Position numbers and translations under genes: made by a program. 19,716 nt of DNA from an uncultured Fretibacterium sp. (GTDB taxonomy: Bacteria; Synergistota; Synergistia; Synergistales; Aminobacteriaceae). The DNA lies in contig CALGHA010000115.1 in the NCBI GenBank assembly GCA_937915835.1, forward strand, positions 1 to 19,716, given 5' to 3'. Below, in pieces: positions 1-7,932 of this stretch. Numbering within the stretch: position 1 is the first letter of the stretch; the number at the start of each line of letters is the position of its first letter. Under the pieces are notes generated by a model, which had not been told where the DNA came from, made no database searches, and worked only from the letters and a program-made list of their open reading frames with translations.

Positions 1-1987
1 ATTCTTGTGAGAGCGTCAACGGGGTAAACGGTTCGCCGCCTCCCGTGTAAAACTTTCCGAAAAATTCGACATACTGAAGTCTCAAAGGATGCACGAATGA
101 GCCGAGTATGTTGATTGCGATACTGAAGATATGTCCGCCGATTATTACGACCACAGCGATTAGCCAGCCAATATAGGGAATATCAGCCGCAAGTCCGCCC
201 AGAAGGTTAATGACCATTCCGATGACTGCTGAGCCGAAGCCTAACGCTAACAATCTGCTGTAACTCAGAATATCGCCCAGATATGACGTTGAACCGTAAA
301 GCGCAAGAAAACCGTTGATGATTTTCTTGAAAATGTTCGGTTCACCTTTACCGGCATAAAAGAAGATTATCACAGCTCCCAAAATCGCCATTGCCTGGCC
401 AACCTGCGTAAAATGAGGAGGAAGCATTCCGCCCAATCCAACGCCGAATAAGCATAAGCCCACGATTAACAGGAACCATGAAATGTCATTACCGAGCGCG
501 TCAATAAATTCTCCGTGTCTGAGCTTGTCATATGCCGCGATTAATAATCCGAACATCAGGTGAATTACTCCGAGCAATAACGAAATCCCTAAAACTTGCA
601 TGGGATTACTCATCGGATCAACGAGCATTAACGAGTTCTTTAACGGGATTAAGACCGGCACGAAGCTGTCAATGAAATTCCCGAAGAATGAGCCCGAAAT
701 TACGCCGTAAATAAACGTCGAAACCGAACAGAACAGGAATAACCTGATAAATTCCTTCACGCCCGTTCCGATTTTCTTATACTTCTTGAAGACGTATAAA
801 ATTGTTCCGAAAACGACAAGAGCATATCCGGCATCGCCTAAGCACATTCCGAAGAATATCCAGAAAAATGGCGCAAGTAACGGTGTCGGGTCAATTCCCC
901 TGTAAGTCGGTGATGAATATAATTCCGTGAGAATATTAAACGGTCTGACTAAATTGCCATTGTTCAACAAACTCGGCGGCTCTTCATCCGGTGCAGGGTC
1001 ATTCAAAACTAGCTCGATATCCGGGCCAATTTCCTCAATCTTCGCTTTAATCTCGTCAGCTTTTTCCTTAGGCAGCCAGAATTTAGTGAGCATCGTGCAT
1101 TCTGTTTCATCACTCTTAGCTGTCCCGTTGTAACGAGTTGCGAGACTGTTGTAATAATCTGACAATTTCTGAACCGTCGGAATATTTGCTTCAGCGAGTG
1201 CTGAGATTTTCCCGGCAAGTTCAGTTTCCTTAGCTTCAAGCTCAGAGATTGACGCGATAACTTTTTCCTTCTCTTCCGCTGGAGTTCCTGTTAAATTGGC
1301 CGGAATTTCCACGATTGAGAGGCCGTTTTTTGCGCAAGTTTCTCTGATTTCAGCTTCAATATTGCGCGAATAAATCAATGCGGCGTAAACTTCACTGGCT
1401 TTGTCCTTCTCGTCAAAGGGAGCAATGATTAATTCCGAGTCCTGAGCAAATTTCGAGAACTCACCTAATGCCGCTTTGAACTCGTTGACATTCTCGGCCT
1501 TGAGTGTTCCGACTAAGCCGGTGAGTGTACGAGTTCCTTCGGTTATTACTGAGAGAGGATAATCAAAAAATTCGAGTGCCGACAAAATTGAAGAGTTCAA
1601 TCTTGCCTCAGAGAGTTTCAATCTGACCTCTCCTGTTTCGTGTTCAACTGCGCGGGTATTATCGCAGATTTTCTTCAAATCCGTCTTCGATGCTAGCTCC
1701 TCAAGTTCTGACATCGTAACTTCAGGTCTTTCACCTAACATTCTGTCGAGTGCCGGAACTGGATCAACATAATGCGGGGTTAATGTCCTGTTGAGATAAC
1801 GAACATCTGAGAGCTTTTCATCAATCGAGGCTAACAATGCTTCAACGTCAGAAATTTTCTGCTGATTTTCTTCTGATGAAGTAGTGATAATCTGACAAGC
1901 TCCGGTTTCCTGCAAAGCTGCGGCAATCTTTTCATGGACGGATTTGTGATAATACAGTTCCGCTTTCTTAAGCCTGGCTACTCCCAT
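1..1987 (-). CDS. V/A-type ATP synthase subunit I (C-terminus cut by window edge)
   Basis: This is the membrane stator subunit (eukaryotic subunit a, NtpI family) that forms the ion half-channels against the c/K ring and anchors the peripheral stalks. I translated it by hand: start MGVARLKKAELYYHKS, open to the window edge, 662 residues seen, probably lacking only the last few. Residues 1 to about 350 are soluble and helical. After that come hydrophobic segments, including the stretch FFWIFFGMCLGDAGYALV, typical of the family. LSYSRLLALG carries Arg578, matching the essential channel arginine. FVHPLRLQYVEFFGKFY near the edge is the conserved family C-terminal signature. ATG at 1987 lies inside the end of the subunit H gene (20-bp overlap), indicating translational coupling. 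The remaining ATPase genes should lie beyond position 1. Family assignment is secure; the ion (H+ or Na+) cannot be told. Confidence 0.96.
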   Translation of the reverse strand, partial: MGVARLKKAELYYHKSVHEKIAAALQETGACQIITTSSEENQQKISDVEALLASIDEKLSDVRYLNRTLTPHYVDPVPALDRMLGERPEVTMSELEELASKTDLKKICDNTRAVEHETGEVRLKLSEARLNSSILSALEFFDYPLSVITEGTRTLTGLVGTLKAENVNEFKAALGEFSKFAQDSELIIAPFDEKDKASEVYAALIYSRNIEAEIRETCAKNGLSIVEIPANLTGTPAEEKEKVIASISELEAKETELAGKISALAEANIPTVQKLSDYYNSLATRYNGTAKSDETECTMLTKFWLPKEKADEIKAKIEEIGPDIELVLNDPAPDEEPPSLLNNGNLVRPFNILTELYSSPTYRGIDPTPLLAPFFWIFFGMCLGDAGYALVVFGTILYVFKKYKKIGTGVKEFIRLFLFCSVSTFIYGVISGSFFGNFIDSFVPVLIPLKNSLMLVDPMSNPMQVLGISLLLGVIHLMFGLLIAAYDKLRHGEFIDALGNDISWFLLIVGLCLFGVGLGGMLPPHFTQVGQAMAILGAVIIFFYAGKGEPNIFKKIINGFLALYGSTSYLGDILSYSRLLALGFGSAVIGMVINLLGGLAADIPYIGWLIAVVVIIGGHIFSIAINILGSFVHPLRLQYVEFFGKFYTGGGEPFTPLTLSQE

Positions 1988-2303
1988 ATTTTTTCATCAC
2001 CTCTTCCGTTATGAATGAAGCAGCAGCTGGGATTTTGTCCTTATGTTTGCCGTAAAAGGCTTTAGCATCACCTTCACGCTTGGACAATAACGCTTTTGCT
2101 TTGGTCTCGGCTGCCTCTTCAGCTCTACGAATTTTTTCCCTGAAGTTACGGGCGGCGTTTTGTCGTGCTTCCTTCAAGGAATTTTCTGCGTCTGCACTAG
2201 CTCGATTAAGTTTTTTCGCAGCGTCTTCTTTGGCTTTCTGCACAGCATTAGCGGCCTGAGTCTCAGCAGCTTTGATCTCCGCGATCGTCGGGTTGTCGGC
2301 CAT
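1968..2303 (-). CDS. V/A-type ATP synthase subunit H (peripheral stalk)
   Basis: A 111-residue, almost entirely helical, Ala/Glu/Lys-rich protein with the heptad pattern of the peripheral-stalk subunit H (AhaH/NtpF family). That subunit pairs with subunit E as a coiled coil tying the catalytic head to subunit I. The protein begins MADNPTIAEIKAAETQA and ends EEVMKKYGSSQA. I chose ATG at 2303. A GTG at 2315 would add four residues, but it lies inside the Shine-Dalgarno sequence (GGGGAGGTGAG), which sits about 11 nt from the ATG. It is the first gene of the operon and overlaps subunit I by 20 bp. H before I is a common order in bacterial V-ATPase operons. Low-complexity coiled-coil composition makes homology less specific, but the position leaves little doubt. 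Confidence 0.9.
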   Translation of the reverse strand: MADNPTIAEIKAAETQAANAVQKAKEDAAKKLNRASADAENSLKEARQNAARNFREKIRRAEEAAETKAKALLSKREGDAKAFYGKHKDKIPAAASFITEEVMKKYGSSQA

Positions 2304-2367
2304 TGTGGTACTCACCTCCCCTTTGAAAAATTATGAAATTATAATGAAACAGTCTGAACGAAAATAA

Positions 2368-2395
2368 ATTATACCTAAAAATTAATTGCATTCAA
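2368..2395 (-). promoter_or_regulatory. Promoter of the V-ATPase operon
   Basis: On the minus strand, TTGAAT (2390-2395), a 16-nt spacer and a perfect TATAAT (2368-2373) preceded by GG resemble a sigma-70 promoter. The predicted transcript starts near 2361, giving a leader of about 58 nt before the subunit H ATG. A second TATAAT at 2338-2343 lacks a -35 partner. Confidence 0.6.
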
Positions 2396-2440
2396 CCAGA
2401 AAACGCCGAATAAAAATTTTCAGGCTGAACTGACGAGAAA

Positions 2441-2460
2441 ATATAACACGTTCTATTTTT
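2441..2460 (+). promoter_or_regulatory. Shared upstream element, copy 1
   Basis: A 20-bp sequence with core AACACGTTCTATTTTT, about 100 nt upstream of the TTG start at 2562. A copy with 19 of 20 identical bases lies on the minus strand at 10279-10298, in the same orientation relative to the flavin reductase gene. The centre AACRYGTT is near-palindromic, as in many regulator sites. Its function is unknown. It also lies about 45 nt upstream of the V-ATPase -35 box, so it could serve either divergent unit. Confidence 0.5.
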
Positions 2461-2487
2461 CATCATAGCTCCGCAAAAATCTCAAGC

Positions 2488-2516
2488 ATAAGTTTTTCGC
2501 TAATCGCATGTATAAT
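2488..2516 (+). promoter_or_regulatory. Putative promoter of the GTPase operon
   Basis: A perfect TATAAT lies at 2511-2516, preceded directly by TG. No convincing -35 box is found at 16-18 nt spacing (2488-2493 reads ATAAGT), so activator dependence is plausible. Predicted leader is about 40 nt to the start codon at 2562. Confidence 0.45.
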
Positions 2517-2561
2517 TCAACGTAAACATTCCAGAAAAATTTTACAATGGAGGCATAAACT

Positions 2562-4844
2562 TTGAGCAGAGAAAAAATTCAAAGCATAATCCAGCGACGA
2601 AAACCCTTCGCAAAAAGCATAATTGACGCTAAAACCAGCCTTGAGAAAACTCTTGAACAATTCATAAAGCTCAAGGGGATTTGCAGTTCAGCACTCTCCG
2701 ACGAAGCATTAACCCCTGAACGCGAAAAAGTCAACGAAATTTTCAGGAGCTTCAACGCTAAACAAGCCGATGAACTTCAAGCTAACATGACCAACATTTA
2801 CCGGAGATTATCACGCGACACTCTCAATATCGCCGTAATTGGCCTCGCTCGTCAAGGAAAAAGCAAACTCCTTCAGACTATTACGCGCTTAAACGAGGAC
2901 GTAATCCCCGACAGTGATAGATCCGTATGCACAGGAGTTCGAAGCGACATTATTAATGACCCGGATGCCGAAGAAACTTTTGCTTATGTTAATTTTCTGA
3001 GTGAGGAAGAATTTATCAATAATACGGTCGGGAGATATTTTCGGGAGCTTCAGAAACATAAACCAGGCCTAGCAATCCCTGAGACATTAACAGAATTTCG
3101 GCATTACGTCCTTCCTGATAGAGACACTTTCACGACCAGCAACATTGAGGACGAGACGAGAATGCGAAATTACATCGGGGAGCTGAAAAAGTTACAGGCT
3201 CACTTGATGGAATATCAATCTTACATCGGAACTGGAAGAAGCGCGAAAATTCCTGAGAGCGAAATTCGGCGTTACGTCGTCCAGAATGACGCTGTTACAG
3301 GCGAAGAGTTTTTTAGACATATGGCGGTCGAGAGCGTGGAAATTCATTGCAAGTTCCCAAATCAGGAAGTCGGCGCGCTGAAATTAATTGACCTTCCAGG
3401 TTTGGGCGACACGAGAATTGGCGACACTGAACGAATGATTGAGGCCTTGAGCGATCAGGTTGATTTAGTCTTCTTCGTAACAATGCCACGAAGCACAGGC
3501 GATGACGTTTTCGATAGGGATATTAATCTCTACAGCCAGGCTCGACGAGCTTTAGGCCGCAAACTTCCGATTGAGCACTGGTCATTCTGGGTAATCAATC
3601 ACAACTCACGCGACGAAAATATTAAACAATGTGAGGACTTCGCTTTAACGTTAAGAAGTAAAGACATTCACACGGCCAGCACGGTAATTGTCGACTGCAA
3701 GAATGAAGATGAAGTTGCTGAAAGTTTAATTGCACACGCGCTTGACTTCTTACAGGCCAATATCGAACGTAATGACAGGGAATATGCTAAAAGTCTTCAA
3801 GATATGATGAATGACACCGTGAAAAATCTTCATGACGTTTTAACCGAAGCAAGAAAAGTTTTCTCGAGTTCGAATAATTTTGAGCGCACAAGTGAACTCA
3901 TGGATAAATTATTTGACACTTTATGGGATGATTTGACTGACGGCCTCGCTGAAGCTGTCGAACCTGAATCCTTCTTAGGAACGAAACAAAATCAGCCATG
4001 CACGGAGTTACGTGAACAGTTCAACAAAACTCTTGAGCTTGAAGAAAAAGCCGCCGATGAAGGAAAACTTGAGAATATTACGCCCGAAACCGTGAGAAGA
4101 ATGATAAGGCGTGCAGGTTCACCCGAAGCAGCATACACGGAGTTAATGCACCAGCTCAGAACGGATTTAGGCGGAAAAATGCAGGAGGACTTAGACGGAA
4201 CTCTTCAACGCGTCGTGTTAATCCCGATGAAAGAAGCTCTGTGTAAGATTTTGGCCGAGAACGGAAAACTCAACTTGCATTTTAAGGCTGAAGGCTCAGG
4301 AATTTTGCGTGAGATTATAGATTTCATTGAAGCCGATAAATCCGAGATTATGCCGACGTTACTTGATGGACTAAAGAAACTCGATGAAGCGGCTATAAGC
4401 TGTCAGAACAGAATACAGCCTCTAATCCGTGAAGCGTTGAATTTACTTGACCCAATGAAAGAAGAATCCCGTCAGCGCCGAGCAATCTTAACAAGCACAG
4501 AAGGCCTTTACTCGTCGTTAATCGAAATTTATAAAGATACTCTTGCAACTTTACGTGAGAGCCTTGACCGTGAAGAGATTTACTCAGAGCCTAACGAGTT
4601 CGCATTTTCCGTAGCAAATACTTTCGTCGACGACCTAATCAGACGCGACAGGTATATTGCCAGCATAAAACTTGAAACTCAATGGCGAGCGCTTTATCGT
4701 TATGTCAGGGGCGACATCTGGCCGGAAGAGTTCGGAAGCTCACAAGCTAAAGCCGAAGCATACGGAAAAATCATAGGGCCTCTGAACACGACTTTGACAC
4801 TTTGCGACAATATGAACTTCAACTTTGCATATCAGGGGGCATAA
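2562..4844 (+). CDS. Dynamin-like large GTPase, first gene of uncharacterised operon
   Basis: A 760-residue cytoplasmic P-loop GTPase. Motifs seen: P-loop GLARQGKS (94-101), a possible switch Thr124 in SVCTGVRSD, and the G3 motif DLPGLGD (277-283). A weak G4-like VINHNSRDE (344-352) lacks the usual Lys. About 90 helical residues precede the GTPase, and the remaining 400 or so are mostly charged, predicted helical. That layout resembles bacterial dynamin-like proteins, which remodel or tether membranes. No transmembrane helix is evident. The start is TTG at 2562, with GGAGG at 2549-2553 and 8-nt spacing; I see no better in-frame ATG. It stops one base before the next ATG. The GTP-binding class is well supported; dynamin membership is inferred from size and layout, and its role is unknown. 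Confidence 0.75.
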   Translation: MSREKIQSIIQRRKPFAKSIIDAKTSLEKTLEQFIKLKGICSSALSDEALTPEREKVNEIFRSFNAKQADELQANMTNIYRRLSRDTLNIAVIGLARQGKSKLLQTITRLNEDVIPDSDRSVCTGVRSDIINDPDAEETFAYVNFLSEEEFINNTVGRYFRELQKHKPGLAIPETLTEFRHYVLPDRDTFTTSNIEDETRMRNYIGELKKLQAHLMEYQSYIGTGRSAKIPESEIRRYVVQNDAVTGEEFFRHMAVESVEIHCKFPNQEVGALKLIDLPGLGDTRIGDTERMIEALSDQVDLVFFVTMPRSTGDDVFDRDINLYSQARRALGRKLPIEHWSFWVINHNSRDENIKQCEDFALTLRSKDIHTASTVIVDCKNEDEVAESLIAHALDFLQANIERNDREYAKSLQDMMNDTVKNLHDVLTEARKVFSSSNNFERTSELMDKLFDTLWDDLTDGLAEAVEPESFLGTKQNQPCTELREQFNKTLELEEKAADEGKLENITPETVRRMIRRAGSPEAAYTELMHQLRTDLGGKMQEDLDGTLQRVVLIPMKEALCKILAENGKLNLHFKAEGSGILREIIDFIEADKSEIMPTLLDGLKKLDEAAISCQNRIQPLIREALNLLDPMKEESRQRRAILTSTEGLYSSLIEIYKDTLATLRESLDREEIYSEPNEFAFSVANTFVDDLIRRDRYIASIKLETQWRALYRYVRGDIWPEEFGSSQAKAEAYGKIIGPLNTTLTLCDNMNFNFAYQGA

Positions 4845-4845
4845 A

Positions 4846-6099
4846 ATGAGCGAGATTAATATTGCTGTAACAGGACGTAACGGATCAGGAAAATCTTCAC
4901 TGATTGCGTGTATTTACGAGGCATTACGTGAAAAGTTGCCCGGATATTTCTCACTTCCTGAGGCCGAAGATTTTGACGCTCTCGACAAAGTTTATAAGGA
5001 TCTCGAAGCTAAAGCGACTTCCGACAAATCAAGTTTCTCCGTAGCGTTTAACAAATCCGAAAAAGAGAACTGGGAATATGAATTTGCGATGAAAGACGGA
5101 GTTCACTTTTTCTTTCAGGAGAACCCGGAAGACTTTGACGGAACGAATATATTTATTGCGGCTGTTGACGCTCCATTGTTGATGAATGGATTTGAGGCTG
5201 AATCCGGAATTTCCGAAGCTAAAGAGATGTTCATTAATGCCCTTGAGAGTTCTGACGACGACGCTTTGTTAATAATTTCACCGTTAAAATCAGAAGTCTA
5301 TACTCGTCAGGATAATCACGCGTTGACTTCAAAGATAATTTCATTCTTGGGAGATTTGGCGGAAGGTTACAGAGGACGTGCGGCAATCGTTGTACTTCCG
5401 GTTAATACGATGGGAGGAGTTGGCTTTGCTGATTTCCTGAGGGAGAACGGGAAAATTACGGGCGAAATCTTCAGACGAGACAAGAACGTAAACTTTAAGC
5501 CTTCAGGAGCAGAACTCGTTATGAAATTGGCCGTGAGTTTTCTCATTCATAACGGGGAAATTTCGGGCGAGACTGTGAAGAAAATTGCGGGCTTAACCGG
5601 AGGAAATTATGAAGTTCTCTGCGGTAATGAACTCTTAGAGCCTAAACCCAGAAAACAAGCTCAGCCGTCAAAACCTCAGGATAAAAGTATTTTGGGGACG
5701 GCGTTAAAAATTTCAGCCGTGATAATAATCATTCTTGCAATCGCAGGAGCAGGATATTACGCCGTAAAAAGTTTAAGCGAGAACGCGCAGGAAATAATCG
5801 ACGAGAGCAATATTCAGGCAGAACAAGCCCGCGCCCAAGCAGAACAGACACGCGCCCAAGCCGAGCAGGAAATCTCCGAAGCTAAAGAGGCTGAACGTGC
5901 GGCAATTCTCGAACGCAACAAAGCCCGTAACGAAGCTAGAACTCTTCAGGAAGAAAAAGACAGAGCTATGGAAATGGCAAATACTTACAAGAAACAGGCT
6001 GACGAGTTGAAGGCTGAGAATGAGAGATTGCAAGCTGAAGTCAACAGGCTCACGAAGAAATTAAACGACAGCATAAGAATTCCGAACCCGTTTAAGTGA
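4846..6099 (+). CDS. Membrane-anchored P-loop protein with coiled-coil tail
   Basis: A 417-residue protein. P-loop GRNGSGKSS is at 10-18. The N-terminal domain (1-260) is paralogous to the next gene; shared landmarks include LPVNTMGGV against LPVKTMGNV and FRRDKNVNFKP against FRRITGSKFMP. The DFPGG switch motif of the paralog is missing: the matching stretch reads FFFQENPEDFDGTN, so hydrolysis may be lost. A Lys/Arg-rich linker (267-280) precedes one TM helix (about 289-307). A long coiled coil (312-408) follows, with AEQARAQ/AEQTRAQ repeats. The positive-inside rule puts the P-loop domain in the cytoplasm and the coiled coil outside. I chose ATG at 4846, with AGGGGG just upstream. A TTG at 4825 would extend it by seven residues but lies before this Shine-Dalgarno sequence. 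It resembles TRAFAC-type GTPases of conflict or signalling operons; no exact family is recognised. Confidence 0.7.
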   Translation: MSEINIAVTGRNGSGKSSLIACIYEALREKLPGYFSLPEAEDFDALDKVYKDLEAKATSDKSSFSVAFNKSEKENWEYEFAMKDGVHFFFQENPEDFDGTNIFIAAVDAPLLMNGFEAESGISEAKEMFINALESSDDDALLIISPLKSEVYTRQDNHALTSKIISFLGDLAEGYRGRAAIVVLPVNTMGGVGFADFLRENGKITGEIFRRDKNVNFKPSGAELVMKLAVSFLIHNGEISGETVKKIAGLTGGNYEVLCGNELLEPKPRKQAQPSKPQDKSILGTALKISAVIIIILAIAGAGYYAVKSLSENAQEIIDESNIQAEQARAQAEQTRAQAEQEISEAKEAERAAILERNKARNEARTLQEEKDRAMEMANTYKKQADELKAENERLQAEVNRLTKKLNDSIRIPNPFK

Positions 6100-6108
6100 G
6101 GTGAAAAA

Positions 6109-7101
6109 ATGAGCACTAATGAATTATGGTTCACAGTTTTAGGACCTTCGGGCTGTGGAAAAACTACACTTTTAGCCTGCATGAATGAATATTTCTCGCG
6201 CGTCATGAAGGGAGCATTTTCTCCTGAGGACGAAGCAACTTTCAAGAAACTCAGCGACGCTTACGCAAGACTAAAACTTGAAGCTGAGGACAATAACCGG
6301 GAAATAATTTTCAGCGGCGGCATTGAAGGAACTGACACGTCCCAAGAATACCCGTTTACTCTCAAAGGGACGAGAAAGAATGTGCCTGTGAGATTTTTTG
6401 ATTTTCCCGGCGGCTGGATTAACCCGAGAAATCCCGAACAGTCCTCACATTTTGAGGAAGTCTCAGAGAAAACAATAAATTCTTCGGTGATTATGGCCGT
6501 GATAAATTCGCCGTATTTGATGCAATATGACGGAAAATATAAGAATTACGCCGGCATTGATGAGATTGAATACGTAATCGAGAATAGTTTAGCTCAATCT
6601 GACGAGGATAAATTAATAATTCTTGTGCCGGTTAAGTGTGAAAAATATCTTGCCAATGAACGCGATACCGAAGAATTACGCGAGACTGTGAAACGCGCTT
6701 TTGCCAGGACGATAAAACTTGCGAGTATTTCATCACCTTATTACGGGAAATTAGCGATTGCTTTGCTTCCGGTTAAGACGATGGGAAATGTCCAGTTGAG
6801 CCGCTTTGAAGTCCGGGATAATGAGCCTGTTCAAGTTTTCAGGAGGATTACAGGAAGTAAATTCATGCCTGAGGACACCGACCAGCCTTTACGTTACGCG
6901 ATGAGCTTTTTGCTGGAACAATACAAGAAGATTAGTTCACGCTCGAAACTCAAATCAGCGTTCAATTTCGTCTTCGGAATGGGAAATCTCGACAAAACTA
7001 TTGCGTCAATCCGTGAGGGAATAAATGAAAACGTCAAAGGCTCAGAGATAATTTCAGGCCGTGAGTTAATCGGGCTTCCTGATGATGACGGAGAAGAATA
7101 A
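6109..7101 (+). CDS. P-loop GTPase-like protein, paralog of upstream gene
   Basis: A 330-residue soluble protein with P-loop GPSGCGKTT (12-20) and a switch motif FFDFPGGW (96-103) of DxPG type. These suggest a working TRAFAC-like GTPase. GPSGxGKTT plus DFPGG recalls the double-GTPase (DO-GTPase2-like) group described in GTPase-centred conflict systems, but I see one GTPase domain and the match is from memory. VIMAVINSPYLM (127-138), LPVKTMGNV (220-228) and FRRITGSKF (244-252) align with the preceding protein. That indicates local duplication and divergence. It lacks that protein's TM helix and coiled coil and ends in an acidic DDDGEE tail. The Shine-Dalgarno GAGGTGA overlaps the previous stop, and its own stop touches the next ATG. 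It likely partners the upstream paralog; function is unknown. Confidence 0.72.
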   Translation: MSTNELWFTVLGPSGCGKTTLLACMNEYFSRVMKGAFSPEDEATFKKLSDAYARLKLEAEDNNREIIFSGGIEGTDTSQEYPFTLKGTRKNVPVRFFDFPGGWINPRNPEQSSHFEEVSEKTINSSVIMAVINSPYLMQYDGKYKNYAGIDEIEYVIENSLAQSDEDKLIILVPVKCEKYLANERDTEELRETVKRAFARTIKLASISSPYYGKLAIALLPVKTMGNVQLSRFEVRDNEPVQVFRRITGSKFMPEDTDQPLRYAMSFLLEQYKKISSRSKLKSAFNFVFGMGNLDKTIASIREGINENVKGSEIISGRELIGLPDDDGEE

Positions 7102-7932
7102 ATGTGTGATTTCTTGTTTCTGACTAGAACTCGTGAGAATGATTACAGAGTTTACAAAAATTCTGGGGAATTGGCCGGAGATGAAGCCGAGAAAATCTTC
7201 ATGGACAATCTCAAAATTTCAGGAATAACCGGGACCGAAGAGCCTTTTAACGTTTTGAACGAGGACGACGGGAGATTTTACGTTCTTGCTGGAGGAATGA
7301 AGACCGGCGGAAAAGACCGTGAAGGCCGGCAAGTGAGATTTTCATTCTTGTGTGAGCTTGATGAATACGACGAGGCCATGAAAATTTTTCTCACTCTTGC
7401 GTCAAAGTGGGAAGAAAGCGTTAATTTCATGCGCTCATGCCTGGATGAGAAATTCGACAGGATAAATTTTTCGTACATTGAGTTCATGAACTGGCTGAAA
7501 AATTCTAAACCTAATAACACGAAACTTAATTTACACAGCAATAAAACTCTCAAGTCAAAGTTATTTTTCCTAAAAGCTGTCTTAATGGCCGTATTGCTCA
7601 TAACCACAGGAATATTAACGTTTTACAACTTTAACATAAGGGCTGAACTTGACAATTCCCATGAAGAAATTGTTTCACTCTCAGCGAAAATTAACGAACT
7701 CAGCACGACAAAAATTAATGAGCTCAATGAAATTCATTCGGGCTTAATCGGAGCATATGACTTGATGGGAAATTCTTACAGGTATATTGACATGATGAGT
7801 GAGGACGCGAAACTTGCTGAAGAATATTCTCGGCGTGAAGCTGACAGGGCAAAAATTTTGCTTGATGAAATTGCCGGGAAAATAAAAAGTTTCAAGATTA
7901 AAACTGAGATTAGGGAGGAGAGTGCGAGATGA
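7102..7932 (+). CDS. Single-TM coiled-coil protein of the GTPase operon, unknown function
   Basis: A 276-residue protein I cannot assign to a family. Residues 1 to about 130 look like a compact alpha/beta domain containing KDREGRQVRFSFLCE (71-85). GTPase-associated (GAP1-type) proteins of conflict systems carry a comparable D-x-x-G-R followed by a beta strand, but this likeness is weak. A basic linker (NKTLKSKLFFLK) leads into one TM helix (about 156-176), then a predicted coiled-coil C-terminus. The same order of cytoplasmic domain, basic linker, TM helix and outside coiled coil occurs in the protein encoded at 4846-6099, so the two may pair across the membrane. ATG follows the previous TAA directly, with GGAGAAG upstream as ribosome site. 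Its last four bases (ATGA) overlap the next gene. Confidence 0.6.
   Translation: MCDFLFLTRTRENDYRVYKNSGELAGDEAEKIFMDNLKISGITGTEEPFNVLNEDDGRFYVLAGGMKTGGKDREGRQVRFSFLCELDEYDEAMKIFLTLASKWEESVNFMRSCLDEKFDRINFSYIEFMNWLKNSKPNNTKLNLHSNKTLKSKLFFLKAVLMAVLLITTGILTFYNFNIRAELDNSHEEIVSLSAKINELSTTKINELNEIHSGLIGAYDLMGNSYRYIDMMSEDAKLAEEYSRREADRAKILLDEIAGKIKSFKIKTEIREESAR

Noticed and set aside
2304..2315. GTG start for subunit H adding four residues
   Set aside because: The GTG is part of the Shine-Dalgarno sequence GGGGAGGTGAG that serves the ATG at 2303.
4825..4845. TTG start for the anchored P-loop protein
   Set aside because: It lies before the AGGGGG ribosome site that fits ATG 4846; the extra residues add nothing conserved.
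5800..5880. AEQ-x-RAQ-like repeats as a tandem DNA repeat or mobile feature
   Set aside because: They are short coding heptad-type repeats within the coiled coil, common in such proteins.
5773..6245. Minus-strand frames rich in Phe/Leu/Ser across the P-loop genes
   Set aside because: They are the reverse reading of the coiled coil and the following start region; hydrophobic content is a by-product of Glu/Lys codons.
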